The notes under the pieces were generated by a model that was given only the letters and a program-made list of their open reading frames with translations, had not been told where the DNA came from and searched no databases. A stretch of DNA of 64,000 nucleotides from Nematopogon swammerdamellus (Eukaryota > Arthropoda > Insecta > Lepidoptera > Adelidae), in contig OX336348.1 in assembly GCA_946902875.1 (NCBI GenBank), positions 18,501,741 to 18,565,740 on the forward strand, in the 5' to 3' direction. The translations under genes and the position numbers were made by a program. Shown in pieces: positions 1 to 10,084 of the stretch (positions are counted from its first letter, which is position 1; each line of letters starts with the position of its first letter).

Positions 1-742
1 CCTGTCCAGTGCGCGTTGTACGGCGGTGGAAAGGGGACGGAAGGATCGCGTTAAACAGCTCCTCCTAGCATTCACCATGGATGGAATAAGCCATAGAACA
101 CACTTAGGGCGCCGACATCTCTATGGAGTTGCAGTGGTTCTAGATCGCGGGACACGTCGGGGTCATCCACTAGTCGCAGGGCTCGACGCTTGATCGAATC
201 CAAAGGCGCAAGCTGGTATTTAGCTGAGCCAACCCACAAGTGCGAGCAGGACCCCAAGCAGGACCTAATCTGTGCTTTATATAAAAGCAGCCTTTTCCCC
301 GGCGTGAAGTACCGTCGCACCTTATTGAGTACACCCAACTTTTAAGAAGCTAGCTTGGCCTTGCCCTAGCTAGATTATGGCGCCGAAAGTTTAGGTCGTT
401 CGACAGTTCGACTCCGAGGACCCCGAGGTCATCGCTTTATATTTATTTTAGCGACGGGACCTGGAAGGAAGGAGCGGGTTTGAACGCCGTTCTTTTCGCA
501 CTGAACGCGCAGACTTGTGTCTTGGAAGCGTTAAACTCGACCAAATTAGTACGGCCCGCTTCAGAAATAGACCGAGGGGTTTGTTCTAGTTCAGACAGTA
601 TTCGCCTCTTCTCATCCACAACATCCCGTCTGGCTGAAGGGTGACTGATGTGTGATGTAGGATCCGTGTACCTACTTTTGTCCGCATAACAATGTATGTT
701 GCCGAGTGGCAGAATATCATTGGATGGGGCGGGTATTTTCAT
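1..742 (-). pseudogene. Non-LTR retrotransposon RT C-terminal fragment (CR1/Jockey group)
   Basis: Reverse-strand remnant of an ORF2 reverse transcriptase. Near 690-660 a degraded catalytic box reads CYADKS where YADDS is expected, followed by NLVEFNASKTQ. In another frame (338-72) come LLLYKAQIRSCLGSCSHLW, LDSIKRRALRLVDD and DVGALSVFY, the usual order in the thumb and connection region of this group. The reading frame shifts between about 443 and 338 and again near 72, where CSEELF-like and HRRTTRTG-like pieces continue toward the window edge, so the fragment probably extends beyond base 1. The same family recurs at 9.2, 19.4, 25.0, 38.2 and 38.5 kb. It is not functional: the active-site D is changed and the frame is broken. 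Clade assignment beyond CR1/Jockey-like is uncertain. Confidence 0.7.
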
Positions 743-1190
743 GGAGCCTCACAGTCACCGCCGTTTACCGATACAAGTTTTGGAATACCTCGACGTATCG
801 TACTCGTAGTATTACGTATGATTATTGCACTTAACAAGGACTTTATGCACTTAACAAGGAAAGAGACCGGGAATATCACAAATTTTTTTTTACAATATAA
901 ATCTACTCAATACCGACTCTTATGGAAATTGCACACAATTGTAGTCGGTATTGTTTGTTCTTTTGGACAGTTGCATAGTGTTTAAAGTGTTAAGTTATAA
1001 ATAAAGTAATTACACGATTTGATTTCGGTGGACATCATATTTTTTAATTCAATAACTCCGTAACCGTTCAATTAATTTCGTTCCCTCCACTACTATTTGA
1101 TTCAAAATAATTCTAAATTATATTTTGCCTGTGAGAATGTCTAAATTCAAAGAAAAAAAAAGTGCCACCGAAGTCAACGAAATATTGCGA
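743..1190. other. Intergenic, nothing recognised
   Basis: AT-rich DNA without a convincing coding signal. The short open frame at 692-985 has no recognisable motif and overlaps the RT remnant. Confidence 0.4.
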
Positions 1191-1200
1191 CGGCGCGGTG

Positions 1201-1430
1201 AAAGACCCACCTACACCTGCAGCTTCACCGTTCGGAACCGGTGTAAAACTGTAGGTCCCTTCCCTTGCCCCTTACTAGGTGGTAGGCTCAAATTGTAGCC
1301 GACTGGGTTGGTACCACCGTACTGGATGTAAGATGGCCGCATAGCAGCCTCGGTTGTGTTCTCCTCTAGTCCAGTATAGCCAGCAATCCAATAAAGTCTC
1401 CGGTATGGCACTTCCTTCTCGGAGGTGATA
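1201..1430 (+). repeat. SINE fragment (same family as 56793-57190)
   Basis: This block is the reverse complement of about 56870-57070, with the same landmarks: TGTAGGTCCCTTCCC, the TTACTAGGTGGTAGG core, GGTTGGTACCACCGTACTG, and CTCGGAGGTGATATTA at the far end. The tRNA-like head seen in the other copy is missing here. The 3' end runs straight into a TTATA microsatellite. Apparent open frames across it are incidental. Confidence 0.65.
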
Positions 1431-1590
1431 TTATATTATATTATATTATATTATATTATATTATATTATATTATATTATATTATATTATATTATATTATA
1501 TTATATTATATTATATTATATTATATTATATTATATTATATTATATTATATTATATTATATTATATTATATTATATTATATATTATATTA
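1429..1590. repeat. Pentanucleotide microsatellite (TTATA)n
   Basis: About thirty uninterrupted TTATA units, breaking only near 1580. It begins exactly where the upstream SINE fragment ends, which suggests expansion from the SINE tail. Confidence 0.95.
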
Positions 1591-1599
1591 TTTGCATGT

Positions 1600-2055
1600 G
1601 ATTACTGCCGGAGCCGGCTGCAAATTTACCGGTTCTTCTTCATGGATGTAATCGGTGTTCGAGTACAGTCTAACTGCCATATGAATGTTCAATAAACAAT
1701 AATAACTGCTACGCATCGAACTAAATACATACTCAATGACAGCCCCACGCATTGCATTGGCACTGAGCTATCTCAGGATTGTAGGTATTAACGTTCTTTA
1801 TTTATTTATTTATTTATTACCTCGGCTGATTACACAATAAGTTATATCTACGTTGATACGTTGCGGTGATTCTGCAGGTAGATACCATTGGTCAGCCGTG
1901 ACAGCCGTAGTATTATTATCACAGAACCTACTTCATAGTACATACTAGCGTAGTATCATTCCGTCTATGGTATAAATACAATTAGGTATGGAGGTAAGGT
2001 ATATGAAATTTGGTATTTGTCGGGTATTTGTCTTGGAGTATTTGTGCACGCACAC
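1600..2055. other. Intergenic, only a short (TTTA)n tract
   Basis: No coding signal was recognised. A short TTTA repeat lies at about 1796-1820. Confidence 0.4.
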
Positions 2056-2059
2056 CATC

Positions 2060-2365
2060 TTTTTAGGGTTCTGTATCTATACGGAGCCTGTATCTCTTGA
2101 ACCGTAATAGGTAGCCTGTTGAAATTTTCACAGAATATGTGTTATTATGGCCGATATAACAACAAATAATAAAAATAACAACAAGTAAAAAATTCACGGG
2201 GTCCCCATACAAGAAACCAAAAGTGTATGCGCGCCATCTACCGAAAAGAGTATTGAAGCATTTTAACTAATACAAAGATGGCGTGAGTGGCGCTGACCAT
2301 GACATGGCGATACGAAAGCCTCGGTGCGCGAGTTCGACTCACACTTGACCGGTTTTTTGTATATA
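2060..2365 (+). repeat. Interspersed repeat with gcgcgag...cgactc tail
   Basis: It carries TTTTAGGGTTCTGTATC at the left, a GGTAGCCTGTTGAAATTTTC segment, and the tail CGGTGCGCGAGTTCGACTC followed by ACTTGACCGGTTTTTTG. The same tail recurs at about 17640-17685. I know this tail as common in lepidopteran sequence, but I do not assign a family name. Confidence 0.5.
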
Positions 2366-2829
2366 ATATAATATAAGTTACTTTAAATGTTTTGTTAGGA
2401 ATATAATAAGCTGTCATTTGATACCTAGTTTGCTTAACCCTGCAGTGGTCGCGACCCAAAAAGTTACACCATTACTCGCGCGCGGACTGAGACTCCGCAA
2501 CCTCGCCGCGCCTAACTTTTTATTATGTTTGTTTTTTTGTTAGTTTATATTTAAAAAAATAAATTCATATTTCAATAAAAGCTTTATTTTTCCAACAAAT
2601 GATATAATAATATGTTTCTTAGTTGCTTTGGACGAGTAATAATCTATGTTAGAAAAAAATAAAGAAAAATCAACGAAAAAATATTTCTCAAAGAAATCTC
2701 AAAAATGAACCATCAAAGCCGAACAAATTATAATACTTTTGGTTTTTTATTACAGTCGTACTCTCCCTCCTTAAGAAAACACCATAAGTAGCTATATTAA
2801 TTAAATAAATAATAACAGAAACAAACTTT

Positions 2830-3105
2830 TTAGTAAACAAATCGGAAAATTTTTTTTTTTTGCTGATAAATTATATATTTTTTTGTACATTCTGGGCATG
2901 ACACTGACATCACATGTTCTAGATATACATATTTTTGACAAGCGATGTTTCCGCAGCGATATTTAGTCGGTCGATTCTTCTTTCGATCACAATAATGGCA
3001 TGTACCACGAGTTACGACGTTTTGTCTACTAGTGCTGGCCTGTTGGTCTAATGGGATCATCAATACTTCTTTCAGGCGAAGTTTTATTGTTGGAGGTAAG
3101 GCGCA
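2830..3105 (-). pseudogene. piggyBac transposase C-terminal Cys-rich domain
   Basis: The minus-strand frame ends at 2830 and reads a cysteine cluster C-x2-C-x11-C-x4-C-x7-H-x5-C-x2-C, from RGTCHYCDRKK through YLEH to SCPEC. This fits the zinc-binding tail that piggyBac transposases use for terminal-repeat recognition. In-frame sequence LPPTIKLRLKEVL continues upstream to about 3105, where the next element begins, so the DDD catalytic core is absent. It sits about 390 bases inside a TTAA/CCCTGCAG terminus, in the orientation expected for a transposase read toward that end. It cannot be active. The PHD/RING-like class of cysteine cluster is an alternative reading, but the flanking termini favour piggyBac. 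Confidence 0.75.
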
Positions 3106-3500
3106 TGTTATTTATTACGCATATTATACGCCCCACGTTTTTTTATTAGTCTGTTAAAAGTCTCAATTTATTACTTATTCCGCTGACGCAGCGACACAAT
3201 GTGCCCTTTGGCATCCGACATGAGAAGACAGCACGCTAGTATTGCACGATTTTTTACCCAGACGTAAAATCTTAAGAAGGCCCAGACTTGTGTCCTTATT
3301 ATTTTCTAGTTTTTTGTACAGCTGTTTTTTTTTCTAGTTTTTTATTTTTAATAAAACCGTTTAACTTAAAAGTTTTTTTACCTATTTTTTTATTTACTCG
3401 TTTTTAGTTTGATTTTTGGCTCGTATCATTCATTACGTAAACTCGTCATCCTTTCCAACTCTCTCATTGCATCTTTGTTACTCAGTTTCTTACCTGTCAA

Positions 3501-3805
3501 TTACTCACAATCAAGCTCCGCAATACATAACCCTTCTAAAGACTTTACGCGACTCAATGCAACATACGCTTGACCCTGCTCAAATAGTCTGGAGCCCAAA
3601 TACACGACAGCACGGTCAGCAGTACTGCCCTGCATTTTATGGACAGTGGAGGCCCATGACAAAATTATCGGTAACATCCGTCTCTCAGCTGTTCCATAAT
3701 TAAACTTTGCTGGAAACTGTATGGCTTTAGGATGGATAAGGTGTCCGCTGTCTCTTTCAAAATCAATTTGAACAGATGGTATGTCTGTTTCATACTTTTG
3801 CGCTC
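3501..3805 (-). pseudogene. Pif1-type (Helitron) helicase C-terminal fragment
   Basis: About 100 codons resemble the C-terminal end of Pif1-like helicases in Helitrons: [19 protein letters not shown] (motif V region), then a [16 protein letters not shown] motif VI region, ending at the stop at 3501. The N-terminal Walker motifs and the Rep endonuclease are missing. The frame joins without a stop to the 130-bp array upstream, so the apparent N-terminus (from 3893) is repeat-encoded and meaningless. It differs at several residues from the two right-hand copies (for example AQ for TQ and STADRA for STVDRA), so the left copy has evolved separately for some time. Confidence 0.75.
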
Positions 3806-6800
3806 GACAAGTATGGGACACTCGTCCAAACAAACCAAATGAACCCAAACTCGAGGGGGTTACTAGTAAAGGTTGAAGAGTTCCACTGTACACCTCCTGA
3901 CTCCATCATCAGACCCTAGTCACCAAGTGTATTGGTAGAAGTATGGGACACTCGTCCAAACCAACCATATGAGCCCGTAACTCGAGGGGGTTACTAGTAA
4001 CGGTTGAAGAGTTCCACTGTACACCTCCTGACTCCATCATCAGACCCTAGTCACCAAGTGTATTGGTAGAAGTATGGGATAGGACACTCGTTCAAACAAA
4101 CCAAATGAGCCCAAACTCAAGGGGGTTACTAGTAAAGATTGAAGAGTTCAACTGTACACCTCCTGACTCCATCATCAGACCCTTGTCACCAAGTGTATTG
4201 GTAGAAGTATGGGACACTCGTCCAAACCAACCATATGAGCCCCTAACTCGAGGGGGTTACTAGTAACGGTTGAAGAGTTCCACTGTACACCTCCTGACTC
4301 CATCATCAGACCCTAGTCACCAAGTGTATTGGTAGAAGTTATGGGATAGGACACTCGTTCAAACAAACCAAATGAGCCCAAACTCAAGGGGGTTACTAGT
4401 AAAGGTTGAAGAGTTCAACTGTACACCTCCTGACTCCATCATCAGACCCTTGTCACCAAGTGTATTGGTAGAAGTATGGGACACTCGTCCAAACCAACCA
4501 AATGAGCCCAAACTCGAGGGGTTTACTAGTAACGGTTGAAGAGTTCCACTGTACACCTTCTGACTCTATCATCAGACCCTCGTCACCAAGTGTATTGGTA
4601 AAAGTATGGGACACTCGTCCAAACCAACCATATGAGCCCAAACTCGAGGGGGTTACTAGTAACGGTTGAAGAGTTCCACTGTACACCTCCTGACTCCATC
4701 ATAAGACCCTCGTCGCCAAGTGTATTGGTAGAAGTAAGGGACACTCGTCCAAACCAACCATATGAGCCCAAACTCGAGGGGGTTACTAGTAACCGTTGAA
4801 GAGTTCCACTGTACACCTCCTGACTCCATCATCAGACCCTTGCCACCAAGTGTATTGGTAGAAGTATGGGACACTCGTCCAAACCAACCAAATGAGCCCA
4901 AACTCGAGGGGGTTACTAGTAACGGTTAAAGAGTTCCACTGTACACCTCCTGACTCCATCATCAGACCCTCGTCATAAAGTGTATTGGTAGAAGTATGGG
5001 ACACTCGTCCAAAACAACCAAATGAGCCCAAACTCGAGGGGGTTACTAGTAACGGTCGAAGAGTTCCACTGTACACCTCCTGACTCCATCATCAGACCCT
5101 CGTCATCAAGTGTATTGGTAGAAGTATGGGACACTCGTCCAAACCAACCATATGAGCCCAAACTCGAGGGGGTTACTAGTAACGGTTGAAGAGTTCCACT
5201 GTACACCTCCTGACTCCATCATCAGACCCTCGTCACCAAGTGTATTGGTTAGAATTATGGGACACTCGTCCAAACCAACCAAAATGAGCCCAAACTCGAG
5301 GGGGTTACTAGTAACGGTTGAAGAGTTCCACTGTAAACCTCCTGACTCCATCATCAGACCCTCGTCACCAAGTATATTGGTAGAACTATGGGACACTCGT
5401 CCAAACCAATCAAATGAGCCCAAACTCGAGGGGGTTACTAGTAACGGTTGAAGAGTTCCACTGTACACCTCCTGACTCCATCATCACACCCTTGTCACCA
5501 AGTGTATTGGTAGTAGTATGGGACACTCGTCCAAACCAACCATATGAGCCCAAACTCGAGGGGGTTACTAGTAACGGTTGAAAAGTTCCCCGTCCACCTC
5601 CTGACTCCATCATCAGACTCTCGTCACCAAGTGAATTGGTAGAAGTATGGGACAATCGTCCAAACCAGCCAAATGAGCCCAAACTCGAGGGGGTTACTAG
5701 TAACCGTTGAAGAGTTCCACTGTACACCTCCTGACTCCATCATCAGACTCTCGTCACCAAGTGTATTGGTAGAAGTATGGGACGCTCCTCCAAACCAACC
5801 AAATGAGCCCAAAACTCGAGGGGGTTACTAGTAACGGTTGAAGAGTTCCACTGTACACCTCCTGAATCCATCATCAGACCCTCGTCACCAAGTGTATTGG
5901 TAGAAGTACGAGACACTCTTCCAAACCAACCATATGAGCCCAAACTCGAGGGGGTTACTAGTAACGGTTGAAGAGTTCCACTGTCCACCTCCTGACTCCA
6001 TCATGAGACCCTCGTCACCAAGTGTATTGGTAGAAGTATGGAACACTCGTCCAAACCAACCATATGAGCCCAAACTCGAGGGGTTTACTAGTAACGGTTG
6101 AAGAGTTCCACTGTACACCTCCTGACTCCATCATCAGACCCTCGTCATAAAGTGTATTGGTAGAAGTATGGGACACTCGTCCAAAACAACCAAATGAGCC
6201 CAAACTCGAGGGGGTTACTAGTAACGGTCGAAGAGTTCCACTGTACACCTCCTGACTCCATCATCAGACCCTCGTCATCAAGTGTATTGGTAGAAGTATG
6301 GGACACTCGTCCAAACCAACCATATGAGCCCAAACTCGAGGGGGTTACTAGTAACGGTTGAAGAGTTCCACTGTACACCTCCTGACTCCATCATCAGACC
6401 CTCGTCACCAAGTGTATTGGTTAGAATTATGGGACACTCGTCCAAACCAACCAAAATGAGCCCAAACTCGAGGGGGTTACTAGTAACGGTTGAAGAGTTC
6501 CACTGTAAACCTCCTGACTCCATCATCAGACCCTCGTCACCAAGTATATTGGTAGAACTATGGGACACTCGTCCAAACCAATCAAATGAGCCCAAACTCG
6601 AGGGGGTTACTAGTAACGGTTGAAGAGTTCCACTGTACACCTCCTGACTCCATCATCACACCCTTGTCACCAAGTGTATTGGTAGTAGTATGGGACACTC
6701 GTCCAAACCAACCATATGAGCCCAAACTCGAGGGGGTTACTAGTAACGGTTGAAAAGTTCCCCGTCCACCTCCTGACTCCATCATCAGACTCTCGTCACC

Positions 6801-8500
6801 AAGTGAATTGGTAGAAGTATGGGACAATCGTCCAAACCAGCCAAATGAGCCCAAACTCGAGGGGGTTACTAGTAACCGTTGAAGAGTTCCACTGTACACC
6901 TCCTGACTCCATCATCAGACTCTCGTCACCAAGTGTATTGGTAGAAGTATGGGACGCTCCTCCAAACCAACCAAATGAGCCCAAAACTCGAGGGGGTTAC
7001 TAGTAACGGTTGAAGAGTTCCACTGTACACCTCCTGAATCCATCATCAGACCCTCGTCACCAAGTGTATTGGTAGAAGTACGAGACACTCTTCCAAACCA
7101 ACCATATGAGCCCAAACTCGAGGGGGTTACTAGTAACGGTTGAAGAGTTCCACTGTCCACCTCCTGACTCCATCATGAGACCCTCGTCACCAAGTGTATT
7201 GGTAGAAGTATGGAACACTCGTCCAAACCAACCATATGAGCCCAAACTCGAGGGGTTTACTAGTAACGGTTGAAGAGTTCCACTGTACACCTCCTGACTC
7301 CATCATCAGACCCTCGTCATAAAGTGTATTGGTAGAAGTATGGGACACTCGTCCAAAACAACCAAATGAGCCCAAACTCGAGGGGGTTACTAGTAACGGT
7401 CGAAGAGTTCCACTGTACACCTCCTGACTCCATCATCAGACCCTCGTCATCAAGTGTATTGGTAGAAGTATGGGACACTCGTCCAAACCAACCATATGAG
7501 CCCAAACTCGAGGGGGTTACTAGTAACGGTTGAAGAGTTCCACTGTACACCTCCTGACTCCATCATCAGACCCTCGTCACCAAGTGTATTGGTTAGAATT
7601 ATGGGACACTCGTCCAAACCAACCAAAATGAGCCCAAACTCGAGGGGGTTACTAGTAACGGTTGAAGAGTTCCACTGTACACCTCCTGACTCCATCATCA
7701 GACCCTCGTCACCAAGTATATTGGTAGAACTATGGGACACTCGTCCAAACCAATCAAATGAGCCCAAACTCGAGGGGGTTACTAGTAACGGTTGAAGAGT
7801 TCCACTGTACACCTCCTGACTCCATCATCACACCCTTGTCACCAAGTGTATTGGTAGTAGTATGGGACACTCGTCCAAACCAACCATATGAGCCCAAACT
7901 CGAGGGGGTTACTAGTAACGGTTGAAGAGTTCCCCGTCCACCTCCTGACTCCATCATCAGACTCTCGTCACCAAGTGAATTGGTAGAAGTATGGGACAAT
8001 CGTCCAAACCAGCCAAATGAGCCCAAACTCGAGGGGGTTACTAGTAACCGTTGAAGAGTTCCACTGTACACCTCCTGACTCCATCATCAGACTCTCGTCA
8101 CCAAGTGTATTGGTAGAAGTATGGGACGCTCCTCCAAACCAACCAAATGAGCCCAAAACTCGAGGGGGTTACTAGTAACGGTTGAAGAGCTCCACTGTAC
8201 ACCTCCTGAATCCATCATCAGACCCTCGTCACCAAGTGTATTGGTAGAAGTACGAGACACTCTTCCAAACCAACCATATGAGCCCAAACTCGAGGGGGTT
8301 ACTAGTAACGGTTGAAGAGTTCCACTGTCCACCTCCTGACTCCATCATGAGACCCTCGTCACCAAGTGTATTGGTAGAAGTATGGAACACTCGTCCAAAC
8401 CAACCATATGAGCCCAAACTCGAGGGGGTTACTAGTAACGGTTGAAGAGTTCCACTGTCCTCCTCGTGACTCCATCATCAGGCCCTCGTTACCAAGTTGA
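3805..8500 (-). repeat. 130-bp minisatellite array, left (about 36 units)
   Basis: The unit on the minus strand contains GTCTGATGATGGAGTCAGGA, TTACTAGTAACCCCCTCGAG, TTTGGGCTCAT and ACGAGTGTCCCATACTTCTA. 130 is not divisible by three, so a chain of staggered ORFs of about 77 codons appears; none is a gene. Two units (near 4079 and 4349) carry a 7-bp insertion, and one of these has a counterpart in the right array (near 10960). From about 4970 onward the array has a higher-order period of 1172 bp. Confidence 0.9.
4973..8430 (-). repeat. Higher-order repeat, 1172-bp period (nine 130-bp units)
   Basis: Distinctive unit variants recur at exact steps of 1172 bp, for example segments ending at 5468, 6640 and 7812, and at 5727, 6899 and 8071. 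There are nearly three copies with only a few substitutions, so the last expansion was recent or an assembly collapse or expansion is involved. The right-hand array lacks this block. Confidence 0.85.
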
Positions 8501-8734
8501 AATTATCATAATATTGTATTGTCACGAGAACTCAATGTGTGTGCAAAGTTTCATAAAAATCGGTTTAGTAGAAGTAGTTGAAAATGTTGTCGCAAGATTT
8601 GAAACAAAGATAGTTACAAACAAACAAATATACGGAGTCAAGCTAAATAAAACCGTTTAATAATAATAAAAAAGTATCCAACAAAGTACAAATATGTGGA
8701 TTCTGAGTCCGCGCGCGACCACTGCAGGGTTAAA

Positions 8735-9210
8735 TCGGATAAATAGTTATCGCAATACTCGACCAAATCTAAAACTAAGAGGCGCCATCTTTGTGTCGTC
8801 ATAGATACTCATTGTAAGAAAGCGACAGCATGCATTTTGATAATCAGTAGAGCCATAGCCGACTATCATTGTCTCCCTCTACGGAGGGAGACAATGACAG
8901 TCGGCTCTGGTAGAGCACGCTGATTACCTACAACGATACCACTTGTCGGTATAAACCTTTTCAGTCCTACGAAAATCGTAAATAAGCTAGTTTCCATGAA
9001 TTAGCCTCTCTACTATAACCTGTGTGATGATGAGTCACTGTCAACACTGCCCGAACAGAGTATATAAACACATTTACAGACCGATCACAGTTATTTTACC
9101 TCTGGCTATAAAGTTGGCTAACCTGAGCTCGGTGTCGCCATATTCGATTTAGACGATTTCCCTGTAAATAGTGTGACAATAAACTGTTCTGCGTCTGTGC
9201 ATAGTAAAAC
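8735..9210. other. Unique spacer with a 29-bp-arm inverted repeat
   Basis: Part of the spacer between the two inverted elements. No gene was recognised. A near-perfect hairpin lies at 8851-8912 (arms around CATTGTCTCCCTC and GAGGGAGACAATG, 4-base loop). Confidence 0.5.
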
Positions 9211-9722
9211 TTTTTTTTTTATGTAAACCAACATGGGTGGCTGTGTCGAGGGACCAATAGTACAGTCGACAAAGCCAAAAACCCCTCTCCTCGCGAAACC
9301 ACGCTTAGTGAGGCGCCATGCCAGCAGATTTGCGGCTGTTGCTAGGCTGTCTATCCCGTTGATACGACGTTTGAAGACACCTAGGTTTAAAGGATTCGGT
9401 AAACACACTCGCCGGGAGACAGTTCCACACCCTAGCGGTGCGACACAGAAACGATTTTGAGAACCGATGGGTTCTCAAATGCCCAATGTCAACAACAAAA
9501 GGGTGCTCAGTTTCTCTGCGGCGAGTGCTGCAAAGATAGATTAGATAGCAAGGAATAAGGGAAGTAAGTTCCTCCGAGCAGCGACCATGATAGTACCTGT
9601 AGAACAGACTGAGTGACCCTACAAATCGTCTGTGACTGAGAGACTCCGGGGGCCCTACCGGCATTTCTCGCTTGAAATATGCGAGGGAGTTTACTCGTAC
9701 TCCTTCTCACTTTTAGCGTCAT
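9211..9722 (-). pseudogene. Non-LTR RT C-terminal fragment with 3' end
   Basis: Minus-strand remnant of the same CR1/Jockey-group family as 38493-39470: RRFVGSLSLFYRYYHGRCSE, HPFVVDIGHLRTHRFSKSF and TARVWNCLPASVF in order. The frame then shifts near 9370. After the coding end comes the shared 3' sequence GTTTTTGGCTTTGTCGAC and a poly-A tail (a T run at about 9211-9220 on the plus strand). It is 5'-truncated, as is usual for target-primed insertions. It sits in the 1.2-kb spacer between the inverted Helitron-like copies, so its insertion is independent of them or followed the inversion. Confidence 0.75.
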
Positions 9723-10084
9723 TTGTATCGGTACCGGCGTTCAAGTGAGTGTCGACCTACCATAGATAAGACGGCCTAGATTACTTGCGATTACTTATTA
9801 ATAACTTATGTTATCTAATTATTTATATGTTGCATTTATAATTTATGGAAATTCGTGAACATTTATGCCAAAAAAATTATTAATTACTACCTTTTAACCA
9901 TTTTAAACGGTTTTATTTAGCTTGACTCCGTATATTTGTTTGTTTGTTTGTTACTATCTTTGTTTCAAATCTTGCGACAACTTTTTCAACTACTTCTACT
10001 GAACCGATTTTTATGAAACTTTGCACACACATTGAGTTCTCGTGACAATACAATATTATGATAATTTCAACTTGGTAACGAGGG

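Larger units (their letters stand above)
3105..8668 (-). mobile_element. Helitron/Helentron-like element, left inverted copy
   Basis: On the minus strand it starts near 8668 with a TTAAACGGTTTTATTTAGC-type end, shared exactly with 9901-9919 of the other copy. It then runs through a 130-bp minisatellite, a Pif1-type helicase C-terminus (3800-3501), an AT-rich tail, and a 3' end around 3105 with a potential stem (GGGGCG ... GCGCC). Helentrons and their non-autonomous relatives are known for internal minisatellites and 3' stem-loops, and the helicase fragment supports that group. Rep/HUH motifs are not present. It lies inside a piggyBac-like shell and is the mirror image of 9901-14486. Confidence 0.65.
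2434..8733 (-). mobile_element. piggyBac-like element shell with nested insertion
   Basis: The left end is TTAA (2434-2437) followed by CCCTGCAGTGGTCGCG. The right end is its reverse complement followed by TTAA (8730-8733). TTAA target duplication and CCC-type termini are the hallmark of piggyBac transposons. Subterminal GCGCGGACT occurs inside both ends. Only the C-terminal Cys-rich tail of a transposase remains, on the minus strand near the left end. From 3105 to about 8668 the interior is a Helitron/Helentron-like element, and the rest of the transposase gene is gone. Terminus identity is read directly; the order of insertion and deletion is inferred. Confidence 0.75.

Noticed and set aside
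3416..3703. 95-codon frames opposite the helicase fragments (also 12381-12668 and 13890-14177)
   Set aside because: Antisense shadows of the Pif1-type helicase remnant.
4000..8400. Direct repeats with regular spacing resembling a CRISPR-like array
   Set aside because: Units are 130 bp, contiguous and variable along their whole length, with no spacer/repeat distinction, in a eukaryotic transposon context.
4359..8417. A series of about 77-codon ORFs in the left array (and mirror ORFs at 10150-13522)
   Set aside because: They recur every 130 bp in rotating frames because the repeat unit is not a multiple of three. They are products of the minisatellite and not genes.
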